A stretch of 6,875 nt of DNA. It comes from DAMCZI01 sp032095175. Its GTDB lineage: Bacteria > Bacillota > Clostridia > Clostridiales > Caloramatoraceae. Numbering within the stretch: the first letter of the stretch is position 1; each line of letters begins with the position of its first letter. Below, one piece after another: positions 1 to 4,759 of this stretch. Position numbers and translations under genes: made by a program. The notes below the pieces were generated by a model. The model did no database searches, was not told the origin of the DNA, and worked only from the letters and a program-made list of their open reading frames with translations. The DNA lies in the NCBI GenBank assembly GCA_032095175.1, contig DAMCZI010000089.1, forward strand, positions 1 to 6,875, read 5' to 3'.

Positions 1-70
1 CCAAGGGGTTAAATGCCCCGACACCTCGGTTGGAACGGTCTTTAAAGGTACAAATAAACTACTAAGTTAA
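1..70. other. Unassigned GC-richer segment at window edge
   Basis: The first ~50 bases are visibly richer in G+C than the AT-rich DNA that follows. Short complementary blocks are nested here: CCAA (1-4) with TTGG (30-33), GGGG (5-8) with CCCC (16-19), and CCGA (18-21) with TCGG (26-29), the last two being mutually exclusive. Two plus-strand frames are open from the window edge, one to a TAA at 68-70 and one to a TAA at 63-65, so this could also be the 3' end of an upstream gene. I recognise neither a protein tail nor a known RNA family. What can be said is that something structured or coding ends here, before the promoter at 119. Confidence 0.25.
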
Positions 71-118
71 GACGCGTTTTCCCTAAAATATACATTTATG
101 TTGCTGCTTAAGTTATCT

Positions 119-146
119 TTTACAAAGTGTTTTTTAAATGTATAAT
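119..146 (+). promoter_or_regulatory. Sigma-A promoter for the AIR synthase-rph-rdgB operon
   Basis: A -35 TTTACA (119-124, 5/6 match to TTGACA), a 16-bp spacer and a perfect -10 TATAAT (141-146) are visible. Transcription would start near 153, giving a leader of under 20 nt before the start codon at 171. No operator or riboswitch fits into that leader, so simple housekeeping expression is likely. Confidence 0.7.
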
Positions 147-170
147 TGTATTTGGAACGGAGGTTATAGT

Positions 171-1178
171 ATGCAAGTGGGTAAGTTGCCAAATGAGGTT
201 TTGAAGGAAGCTATAATAGATAGGATAAAAAGATTTAGTGAAGATGTAGTTGTAGGGCCTAGTGTTGGGGAGGATTGCTCCATAGTTAAATTTGGAGAAG
301 ATGCATGTGTATTAACAACGGATCCTGTAACTGCTGCAGCAAAGGATGCAGGGACAATAGGGATACATATATGCTGTAATGATATTGCTTCAGCAGGGGT
401 AAGACCAATAGGTGTGCTTGTTACTCTTCTTGTGCCACCATCTTCAGAACTTGAGGATATAAAAAAAGTTATGGATGATGTAAACAGAGCATGTGGCGAG
501 CTTAAAATTGATATACTTGGAGGACATACAGAAGTTACCGATGCAGTTAACAGGATTGTTTTATCAATAACGGCTATTGGAAAAGAAAAACTCAACAGAG
601 TTGTAACAACAGGGGGAGCTAGAGTAGGGGATGACGTTGTTGTTACAGGATATGCAGGACTTGAAGGAACAAGTATAATAGCTGGGGATTATTATGAGAG
701 TCTGAAGGATAAAATAAATGATGATGTATTAGTAAAAGCTGCTAATATGGTAAACAATATAAGTGTTGTTGACGTAGGGCTAACTGCTTCTAACTTTGGA
801 GTTAATGCAATGCATGATGCTACTGAAGGAGGAGTACTTGGAGCCATTTGGGAGGTGGCAGAAGCATCAAATAAGGGTGTTTATGTATATAAGGATAGAA
901 TACCTGTGGCTTATGAGACTAATGTAATATGTAAACATATCAATATAGATGCATATAGATTGATTTCCAGTGGATGCATGATAATAGCTTGCGCTGATGG
1001 TAAAGGTTTATGTAAAATATTAATGGATAAGGGGATAAATGCCGCAATCGTTGGTAAAATAACAGAGAAGGATAAAATAATAAATTCATCTCAGGGAGAG
1101 GAACCTATTTTACCACCTGAAGCGGATGAAATATATAAAGTTAATATGGAATTTTTAAAGGAGGCAAAAAATGAATAG
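171..1178 (+). CDS. AIR synthase-related (PurM/HypE-like) ATP-binding fold protein
   Basis: A 335-aa protein of the PurM/ThiL/SelD/HypE superfamily, whose members bind ATP and activate a substrate by phosphoryl transfer. GGAGG at 159-163 lies 7 nt before this ATG, so I prefer it to the in-frame ATG at 138, which sits before the -10 box. Visible family marks are the N-terminal GEDCS loop (residues 33-37, counterpart of GDDAA), N70-D71 in the ND-[IA]-A-[SA]-G segment, GGHTEV (117-122) typical of HypE/ThiL, and the C-terminal-domain motif HDATEGG (215-221). The protein ends in KEAKNE and lacks the C-terminal cysteine tail (PRIC) that HypE needs for carbamoyl/cyano transfer; no SelD-type N-terminal Cys/Lys motif is present. 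The substrate is therefore unknown. Its stop overlaps the rph start by 8 nt, implying translational coupling and a conserved housekeeping context. The fold assignment is firm; the reaction is not. Confidence 0.85.
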   Translation: MQVGKLPNEVLKEAIIDRIKRFSEDVVVGPSVGEDCSIVKFGEDACVLTTDPVTAAAKDAGTIGIHICCNDIASAGVRPIGVLVTLLVPPSSELEDIKKVMDDVNRACGELKIDILGGHTEVTDAVNRIVLSITAIGKEKLNRVVTTGGARVGDDVVVTGYAGLEGTSIIAGDYYESLKDKINDDVLVKAANMVNNISVVDVGLTASNFGVNAMHDATEGGVLGAIWEVAEASNKGVYVYKDRIPVAYETNVICKHINIDAYRLISSGCMIIACADGKGLCKILMDKGINAAIVGKITEKDKIINSSQGEEPILPPEADEIYKVNMEFLKEAKNE

Positions 1179-1941
1179 AATAGACGGAAGAATGAATGAT
1201 CAAACCAGAGAAATAAAAATAACAAGAAATTACATAAAACATCCACAGGGCTCAGTTCTTGTGGAGTTTGGTGATACAAAGGTTATTTGTACTGCAACAA
1301 TCGATGAAAAGGTACCATCATTTTTAAAGGGAACTGGAGAAGGATGGATTACCTGTGAATATGGAATGCTTCCAGGCTCAACACAGACAAGAAAGTCAAG
1401 AGATGCAAGTAGAGGTAAGATCGATGGAAGAACAGCTGAGATACAAAGACTCATAGGAAGAGCATTAAGATCTATTGTAGATTTGAAAAAGGTTGGAGAA
1501 AGAACCATATGGATAGATTGTGATGTTATACAGGCAGATGGAGGTACAAGAACTGCTTCAATAACAGGTGCTTTTGTTGCCCTTGTTGATGCTGTAAACA
1601 AAATATATGATGAGGGAAAAATGCCTTCATATCCTATAAACAATTATGTTGCAGCAATAAGTGTAGGAATTGTTGAAAATGAAATAATCCTGGATCTATG
1701 CTATGCTGAAGATTCAAATGCCAAGGTAGATATGAATGTTGTTATGACAGATGACGGAAGGTTCGTTGAAATACAGGGTACAGGAGAGGAAAGCCCATTT
1801 ACTAAAGATGAAATGCAAAGCCTTATTTCTATAGCAGAAAAGGGAATAATGCACTCAATAGATGCTCAAAAGAAGGCTCTTGGAGATGCTGCATTGAGGA
1901 TTGGAACAGGTGGTGTTAATGAGGATGGGGAACAGATTTAA
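1171..1941 (+). CDS. rph: Ribonuclease PH (tRNA nucleotidyltransferase)
   Basis: A 256-aa phosphorolytic 3'-5' exoribonuclease that trims nucleotides after the CCA end of tRNA precursors and acts on other RNA 3' ends in the cytoplasm, working as a hexameric ring. The length is normal for bacterial RNase PH. Signature segments are visible: the N-terminal DGR (5-7), TCEYGMLPGSTQTR (61-74), GRTAEIQRLIGRALR (86-100), the phosphate-binding GTRTAS (125-130) with R127 and upstream R87 as the expected phosphate contacts, and the catalytic acidic pair D181/D187 in YAEDSNAKVDMNVV. A strong AAAGGAGG (1157-1164) precedes the ATG by 6 nt inside the tail of the upstream gene. The 3' end overlaps rdgB by about 23 nt. 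The large tRNA cluster in the same window encodes its CCA, so RNase PH would trim extensions beyond it. No truncation or missing catalytic residue is seen. Confidence 0.97.
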   Translation: MNRIDGRMNDQTREIKITRNYIKHPQGSVLVEFGDTKVICTATIDEKVPSFLKGTGEGWITCEYGMLPGSTQTRKSRDASRGKIDGRTAEIQRLIGRALRSIVDLKKVGERTIWIDCDVIQADGGTRTASITGAFVALVDAVNKIYDEGKMPSYPINNYVAAISVGIVENEIILDLCYAEDSNAKVDMNVVMTDDGRFVEIQGTGEESPFTKDEMQSLISIAEKGIMHSIDAQKKALGDAALRIGTGGVNEDGEQI

Positions 1942-2518
1942 AAGAGTTATAATAGCAAGCAACAATAAACATAAAATAGAAGAGATTAAAGAGATTATAG
2001 GAGATTATTTTGAAGAGGTGTTATCCCTAAAGGAAGCAGGAATATCTGTAGATGTAGAGGAGAATGGAGCAACCTTTGAGGAAAATGCATATATAAAGGC
2101 AAAGGCCATATTTGATATGACTCATGAAGCGGTAATAGCAGATGATTCAGGACTTGAAGTATATGCCTTAAATGGTGCACCAGGAGTTTTTTCAGCAAGA
2201 TATGCTGGAGAACATGGAAATGATGACAAGAATAATCAAAAGCTTTTAGAGGAACTTAAGAATGTTCCAGAGGAAAAAAGGGGAGCAAGATTTGTATGCT
2301 CAATAGTACTCCTAACTGCTGATGGAAAAAGAATAAACGCAATGGGATATGTTGAGGGCAGAATAGGATATGACAAGAAGGGAAGCAATGGGTTTGGATA
2401 TGATCCATTGTTTATAGTGCCAGAATACAACAAAACCTTTGCTGAGCTTTTGTCAGTTGAAAAAAACGCCATAAGCCACAGAAGCATGGCCCTTAAGGAT
2501 CTTAAGAATAAACTATAA
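1919..2518 (+). CDS. rdgB: XTP/dITP diphosphatase (RdgB/HAM1 family)
   Basis: A 199-aa nucleoside-triphosphate pyrophosphatase that hydrolyses XTP, ITP and dITP to monophosphate plus pyrophosphate, keeping deaminated purines out of DNA and RNA. Family motifs are intact: the substrate loop ASNNKHKIEEI (13-23), EENGATFEENAYIKAKA (47-63), the catalytic/metal segment IADDSGLEV (73-81), GAPGVFSARYAG (86-97), GSNGFGYDPLF (155-165) and SHRSMAL (186-192). The start is a choice: an in-frame TTG at 1901 has no good SD, while AGGTGG (1908-1913) sits 5 nt before ATG 1919; ATG 1925 would give 197 aa and is also possible. Either start overlaps the end of rph, as expected for translationally coupled genes of this conserved clostridial rph-rdgB pair. 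The gene is followed almost immediately by a palindromic repeat rather than by a classic terminator. Confidence 0.95.
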   Translation: MRMGNRFKRVIIASNNKHKIEEIKEIIGDYFEEVLSLKEAGISVDVEENGATFEENAYIKAKAIFDMTHEAVIADDSGLEVYALNGAPGVFSARYAGEHGNDDKNNQKLLEELKNVPEEKRGARFVCSIVLLTADGKRINAMGYVEGRIGYDKKGSNGFGYDPLFIVPEYNKTFAELLSVEKNAISHRSMALKDLKNKL

Positions 2519-2547
2519 TGGGTGTTACCGCACAGGATATATCCCTA

Positions 2548-2663
2548 GGTAACAGTCACTTGAGTTATAAGTAAGGCGACAGGCTCTTGAGTTATTAGTT
2601 ATTTAAGAAAAACTATCTTCTACTATTTTTCTTAAATAACTAATAAATCAAGTGCCTGTTACC
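2548..2663. repeat. MITE-like palindromic intergenic element with nested left end
   Basis: Two 38-nt arms, 2575-2612 and 2626-2663, are inverted copies matching at 34 of 38 positions around a 13-nt loop (2613-2625). The element ends in GGTAACAG (2548-2555) and CTGTTACC (2656-2663). A 27-nt block at 2548-2574 (GGTAACAGTCACTTGAGTTA...) is a second, tandem copy of the left end; its outer 16 bases match the right terminus at 15 of 16, better than the inner left arm does. No target-site duplication is obvious. An extra GTTACC at 2524-2529 faces the left end across 18 bp. No transposase is encoded, so this is a non-autonomous or REP-like repeat. As RNA it would form a long AU-rich stem between rdgB and the phosphoesterase gene that could affect termination, processing or stability. 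The A5/T5 runs flank the loop, so it is not a typical intrinsic terminator. Confidence 0.8.
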
Positions 2664-2684
2664 TTCTCACACACCTTAAAGGGA

Positions 2685-2690
2685 TATAAT
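2685..2690 (+). promoter_or_regulatory. Possible -10 box for the phosphoesterase gene
   Basis: TATAAT lies 41 bp upstream of the phosphoesterase start and just outside the palindromic element. No convincing -35 is seen at 16-18 bp; the nearest candidate, TTACCT at 2659-2664, overlaps the element's right end and is 20 bp away. A perfect CCCCTAGGGG palindrome (2712-2721) lies between this box and the start codon. The site is weakly supported. Confidence 0.3.
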
Positions 2691-2730
2691 TTACCTTTCT
2701 TTGTGCGACAACCCCTAGGGGGAAGGTATT

Positions 2731-3201
2731 ATGAGAATTGGAGTAGTTAGTGATTCCCATGGATATTTGTACAGCCTTGATAAGGCTCTGCAAAGAATGG
2801 GAGATATAGATATGATAATCCATGCAGGCGATGGATATAAAGACCTTGTAAAGGTAAACTCAAAGTATCAAAAGAGAATAGAATATGTTAGGGGAAACAA
2901 TGATTTTTCTCTTGAAGTTCCAACTGAAAATGTTATAAGTCTGGAAGGTGTTAAAATCTTTCTAACTCATGGCGATAGATATGGAGTCTATTTCGGAATT
3001 GATAGGCTTTGTTACAAAGGTATGGAGGAGGAAGCTAATATCATTATATATGGCCATACCCATAAACAGAGCTTGGAGTACGAAAATGGTATATGGGTCT
3101 TAAACCCAGGAAGCACGTCTCTACCAAGGGTATCAGCGCCAGGTTATGCTATTATGGATATTAAAGATGGGGATATTAATATAGAGATGTTTACTATATA
3201 A
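2731..3201 (+). CDS. YfcE/MJ0936-type metallophosphoesterase
   Basis: A 156-aa cytoplasmic metal-dependent phosphodiesterase of the calcineurin-like family. The complete metal-binding set is visible in order: DSH (D8, H10), GD (33-34), GNND (55-58, Asn56 as the bridging-metal ligand followed by Asn where many relatives have His or Cys), THGD (79-82) and GHTH (108-111). The LNPGS motif (124-128) is also typical of the YfcE subfamily. The length matches the single-domain family. Members hydrolyse artificial phosphodiesters with Mn2+, and the physiological substrate is usually unknown, so I give no gene symbol. The SD is AGGGGG/GGAAGG (2717-2726) just before the ATG. Location after rph-rdgB fits a known clostridial neighbourhood, but here a 212-bp spacer holding the repeat element separates it, so it may be transcribed separately. 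Confidence 0.93.
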   Translation: MRIGVVSDSHGYLYSLDKALQRMGDIDMIIHAGDGYKDLVKVNSKYQKRIEYVRGNNDFSLEVPTENVISLEGVKIFLTHGDRYGVYFGIDRLCYKGMEEEANIIIYGHTHKQSLEYENGIWVLNPGSTSLPRVSAPGYAIMDIKDGDINIEMFTI

Positions 3202-3348
3202 AAGGATGCAATGCACATTACAAAATACTTTTATATGTATAGCTGCATCAGCAGTACTTCTTAAGCTATTATCATATGTAAATTTGATGTGTGATGTGCT
3301 TTGTATTTGCTGCCCAAAATCTGGCATGAAATATTTTTAAAAAGTGTA

Positions 3349-3377
3349 TTGACGGGTGGGGATTCATCATGTATACT
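3349..3377 (+). promoter_or_regulatory. Sigma-A promoter for the tRNA cluster (P1)
   Basis: TTGACG (3349-3354), a 17-bp spacer and TATACT (3372-3377) make a near-consensus promoter. Transcription would begin near 3384 and give a leader of about 35 nt before tRNA-Pro. The 3202-3348 stretch upstream holds no gene, terminator or repeat that I can support. Confidence 0.8.
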
Positions 3378-3418
3378 ATATATTGTCGCCGGGAGATGAA
3401 GCCCAACGATGAAGAAAC

Positions 3419-3494
3419 CGGGGTGTAGCGCAGATGGGAGCGCGCGTGGTTTGGGACCATGAGGTCGCAGGTTCAATCCCTGTCACCCCGACCA
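3419..3494 (+). tRNA. tRNA-Pro(TGG)
   Basis: A complete 76-nt cloverleaf with CGGGGTG/CACCCCG acceptor stem, encoded CCA and anticodon loop TTTGGGA (anticodon TGG, 3452-3454). It reads CCN proline codons. A T5 run (3496-3500) directly follows the CCA and a new consensus promoter begins at 3515, so this gene may form a unit partly separate from the rest of the cluster. Confidence 0.97.
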
Positions 3495-3514
3495 CTTTTT
3501 ACAGAATTTAAATA

Positions 3515-3542
3515 TTGACAAAACCCGACAACATGATATAAT
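3515..3542 (+). promoter_or_regulatory. Consensus sigma-A promoter inside the tRNA cluster (P2)
   Basis: Perfect TTGACA (3515-3520) and perfect TATAAT (3537-3542) with a 16-bp spacer and an extended -10 TG (3534-3535, TGATATAAT). Expected start is near 3549, about 12 nt before tRNA-Gly(TCC). This is the strongest promoter in the window and would drive the twelve downstream tRNAs. Confidence 0.88.
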
Positions 3543-3560
3543 AAATTATGCTGTTAGTAT

Positions 3561-3634
3561 GCGGGTGTAGCTCAGTGGTAGAGCTCCAGCCTTCCAAGCT
3601 GGTCATGTGGGTCCGATTCCCATCACCCGCTCCA
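3561..3634 (+). tRNA. tRNA-Gly(TCC), copy 1
   Basis: A 74-nt cloverleaf with GCGGGTG/CACCCGC acceptor stem, T discriminator, encoded CCA and anticodon TCC (3593-3595) in loop CTTCCAA. The T-loop reads TCCGATT, so position 55 is C instead of the near-universal T (pseudouridine 55). D-loop G18-G19 are present. It is identical over its whole length to the gene at 4181-4254. Confidence 0.96.
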
Positions 3635-3640
3635 AAATGT

Positions 3641-3717
3641 GCGCTCTTAGCTCAGTAGGATAGAGCAACGGCCTTCTAAGCCGTGTGCCAGGGGTTCGAA
3701 TCCCTTAGGGCGCACCA
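3641..3717 (+). tRNA. tRNA-Arg(TCT), copy 1
   Basis: A 77-nt cloverleaf, acceptor GCGCTCT/AGGGCGC, anticodon TCT (3675-3677) in loop CTTCTAA, encoded CCA. D-loop has the A20 expected for arginine tRNAs. It reads AGA/AGG, the main Arg codons of the genes in this window. It differs from copy 2 at three positions, two of which are a compensatory swap of the 7-66 pair. Confidence 0.97.
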
Positions 3718-3722
3718 TATAT

Positions 3723-3800
3723 GGTGGGTATAGCGCAGTTGGTTAGCGCGCCAGATTGTGGCTCTGGAGGCCAAGGGTTCGAATCCCTTTATCCACCCCA
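3723..3800 (+). tRNA. tRNA-His(GTG)
   Basis: A cloverleaf with anticodon GTG (3758-3760) in loop TTGTGGC and acceptor GTGGGTA/TATCCAC. G3723 is the expected encoded G-1, pairing with discriminator C3797, the identity element for histidyl-tRNA synthetase. CCA is encoded (3798-3800). Confidence 0.97.
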
Positions 3801-3809
3801 TTTATTTAT

Positions 3810-3885
3810 TGGGTTGTAGCCAAGTCGGTAAGGCACGGGACTTTGACTCCCGCATTCGTAGGTTCGAGTCCTGCCAGCCCAGCCA
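3810..3885 (+). tRNA. tRNA-Gln(TTG)
   Basis: A 76-nt cloverleaf with acceptor TGGGTTG/CAGCCCA, G discriminator, encoded CCA and anticodon TTG (3843-3845) in loop CTTTGAC. It reads CAA and, by wobble, CAG. In Firmicutes this tRNA is normally first charged with Glu and then amidated by GatCAB (family knowledge, not visible here). Confidence 0.97.
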
Positions 3886-3894
3886 CTTATACAT

Positions 3895-3970
3895 GAGCCA
3901 CTAGCTCAGTCGGTAGAGCACATGACTTTTAATCATGGTGTCCGGGGTTCGATTCCCCGGTGGCTCACCA
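3895..3970 (+). tRNA. tRNA-Lys(TTT)
   Basis: A 76-nt cloverleaf with acceptor GAGCCAC/GTGGCTC, anticodon TTT (3928-3930) in loop CTTTTAA and encoded CCA. All stems pair fully, including T-stem CGGGG/CCCCG. It is followed by a small hairpin GGTTA-CAACAA-TAACC (3971-3986) in the spacer before tRNA-Leu. Confidence 0.97.
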
Positions 3971-3995
3971 GGTTACAACAATAACCAAATATCTT

Positions 3996-4079
3996 GCGGG
4001 CGTGGCGGAACTGGCAGACGCACTAGACTTAGGATCTAGCGCCTATGGCATGGGGGTTCAAGTCCCTTCGCCCGCACCA
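3996..4079 (+). tRNA. tRNA-Leu(TAG)
   Basis: An 84-nt class II tRNA with a 12-nt variable arm (4040-4051, stem GCC/GGC), acceptor GCGGGCG/CGCCCGC, anticodon TAG (4030-4032) in loop CTTAGGA and encoded CCA. It reads CTN leucine codons. Confidence 0.97.
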
Positions 4080-4099
4080 TATATACTTTTAACTCCTAT

Positions 4100-4174
4100 G
4101 CGGGAGTGGCTCAGTGGTAGAGCGTCACCTTGCCAAGGTGAACGTCGCGGGTTCGAATCCCGTCTTCCGCTCCA
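4100..4174 (+). tRNA. tRNA-Gly(GCC)
   Basis: A 75-nt cloverleaf with acceptor GCGGGAG/CTTCCGC, T discriminator, encoded CCA and anticodon GCC (4132-4134) in loop TTGCCAA. The T-loop is the normal TTCGAAT, unlike the Gly(TCC) genes. It reads GGC and GGT. Confidence 0.97.
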
Positions 4175-4180
4175 ATATTT

Positions 4181-4254
4181 GCGGGTGTAGCTCAGTGGTA
4201 GAGCTCCAGCCTTCCAAGCTGGTCATGTGGGTCCGATTCCCATCACCCGCTCCA
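4181..4254 (+). tRNA. tRNA-Gly(TCC), copy 2
   Basis: Base-for-base identical over 74 nt to the gene at 3561-3634, including the unusual T-loop TCCGATT. Anticodon TCC is at 4213-4215. It is again followed within a few bases by tRNA-Arg(TCT), so the two genes were copied as a pair. Confidence 0.96.
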
Positions 4255-4259
4255 CATAT

Positions 4260-4336
4260 GCGCTCATAGCTCAGTTGGATAGAGCAACGGCCTTCTAAGC
4301 CGTGTGCCAGGGGTTCGAATCCCTTTGGGCGCACCA
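4260..4336 (+). tRNA. tRNA-Arg(TCT), copy 2
   Basis: A 77-nt cloverleaf with acceptor GCGCTCA/TGGGCGC, anticodon TCT (4294-4296) and encoded CCA. Relative to copy 1 it has A instead of T at position 7, T instead of A at position 66 (pair preserved) and one D-loop change (AGTTGG for AGTAGG). Confidence 0.97.
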
Positions 4337-4368
4337 ATTTTAAAAGTATGGCAGTCTTATTTTGTTAG

Positions 4369-4445
4369 GCGCCCATAGCTCAGCTGGATAGAGTTACAGA
4401 CTTCGAATCTGGAGGTCGTAGGTTCGAATCCTACTGGGCGCGCCA
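4369..4445 (+). tRNA. tRNA-Arg(TCG)
   Basis: A 77-nt cloverleaf with acceptor GCGCCCA/TGGGCGC, G discriminator, encoded CCA and anticodon TCG (4403-4405) in loop CTTCGAA; A20 in the D-loop supports Arg identity. The unmodified U34 form would read CGA and perhaps other CGN codons. The anticodon stem ACAGA/TCTGG has an A27-G43 mismatch, and the D-stem closes with a G-T wobble (GCTC/GAGT). It is probably functional but somewhat divergent. Confidence 0.92.
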
Positions 4446-4474
4446 TAATGAATTAGTCTTAATATTGAATATAT

Positions 4475-4550
4475 GGGCCATTAGCTCAGTTGGTAGAGCA
4501 CCTGACTCTTAATCAGGGTGTCCTGGGTTCGAGTCCCCGATGGCCCACCA
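4475..4550 (+). tRNA. tRNA-Lys(CTT), copy 1
   Basis: A 76-nt cloverleaf with acceptor GGGCCAT/ATGGCCC, anticodon CTT (4508-4510) in loop CTCTTAA and encoded CCA. The T-stem CTGGG/CCCCG has a T50-C64 mismatch. It is identical to copy 2, and reads AAG. Confidence 0.96.
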
Positions 4551-4580
4551 TATTACAATAAATAAATTAAATAGTTTCAT

Positions 4581-4656
4581 GGGCCATTAGCTCAGTTGGT
4601 AGAGCACCTGACTCTTAATCAGGGTGTCCTGGGTTCGAGTCCCCGATGGCCCACCA
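4581..4656 (+). tRNA. tRNA-Lys(CTT), copy 2
   Basis: Identical to the preceding gene over all 76 nt, including the T50-C64 mismatch; anticodon CTT is at 4614-4616. The spacers before the two copies differ in sequence. This is the last tRNA of the cluster; the terminator stem begins at the base after its CCA. Confidence 0.96.
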
Positions 4657-4681
4657 AAATCACCTTTATGGTGATTTTTTT
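4657..4681 (+). terminator. Intrinsic terminator of the tRNA cluster
   Basis: Perfect 8-bp stem AAATCACC (4657-4664) / GGTGATTT (4670-4677) with a 5-nt loop, running into seven T residues (4675-4681). It begins immediately after the CCA of the last tRNA-Lys. Confidence 0.93.
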
Positions 4682-4699
4682 ATTTTGTAGATGTTTTCC

Positions 4700-4728
4700 T
4701 TTTTTTATAGATAGTAATAGGGTATAAT
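4700..4728 (+). promoter_or_regulatory. Probable promoter for the membrane-anchored protein gene
   Basis: A perfect -10 TATAAT (4723-4728) lies 32 bp before the start codon. At 17 bp upstream there is only a poor -35 (TTTTTT, 4700-4705), so the promoter may be weak or activator-dependent. The preceding terminator makes a promoter here necessary. Confidence 0.5.
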
Positions 4729-4759
4729 AAGTTATAGCAAAAGTAAAGGAGGCGTTTTC

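Noticed and set aside
1..137. T-box or other riboswitch in front of the first operon
   Set aside because: No GGTGG-type T-box sequence or known riboswitch core was found, and the promoter at 119-146 lies downstream, leaving almost no leader.
171..1178. Identification as HypE, SelD or ThiL
   Set aside because: The HypE C-terminal Cys tail and the SelD N-terminal Cys/Lys motif are absent, and nothing specific to thiamine-phosphate kinase or its operon is seen.
1230..1643. Long minus-strand open frame opposite rph (and a similar one at 164-595 opposite the AIR synthase gene)
   Set aside because: Antisense shadows of well-supported genes with no recognisable protein.
2575..2663. Calling the long palindrome a rho-independent terminator of rdgB
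   Set aside because: The stem is far longer than usual, AU-rich, and no T-tract follows the right arm; the T5 run is inside the stem.
3261..3476. Minus-strand open frames overlapping the tRNA-Pro gene and its promoter
   Set aside because: No SD or family resemblance, and they are antisense to tRNA-Pro and the P1 promoter.
3960..4190. Plus-strand open frame of 76 codons
   Set aside because: It lies entirely over tRNA-Lys, Leu, Gly(GCC) and Gly(TCC) genes; the apparent protein is translated tRNA sequence.
4125..4337. Minus-strand open frame with GDGNRTHMTSLEGWSSTTEL-type sequence
   Set aside because: This is the familiar artefact from translating antisense Gly and Arg tRNA genes and appears as spurious proteins in databases.
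3419..4656. Prophage or integrative-element attachment site in the tRNA cluster
   Set aside because: No integrase, no partial tRNA 3' repeat and no phage-like genes are present; repeated tRNA sequences are complete gene copies.
3561..4656. CRISPR-like spaced repeats
   Set aside because: The repeated units are full tRNA genes with different anticodons and irregular spacing.
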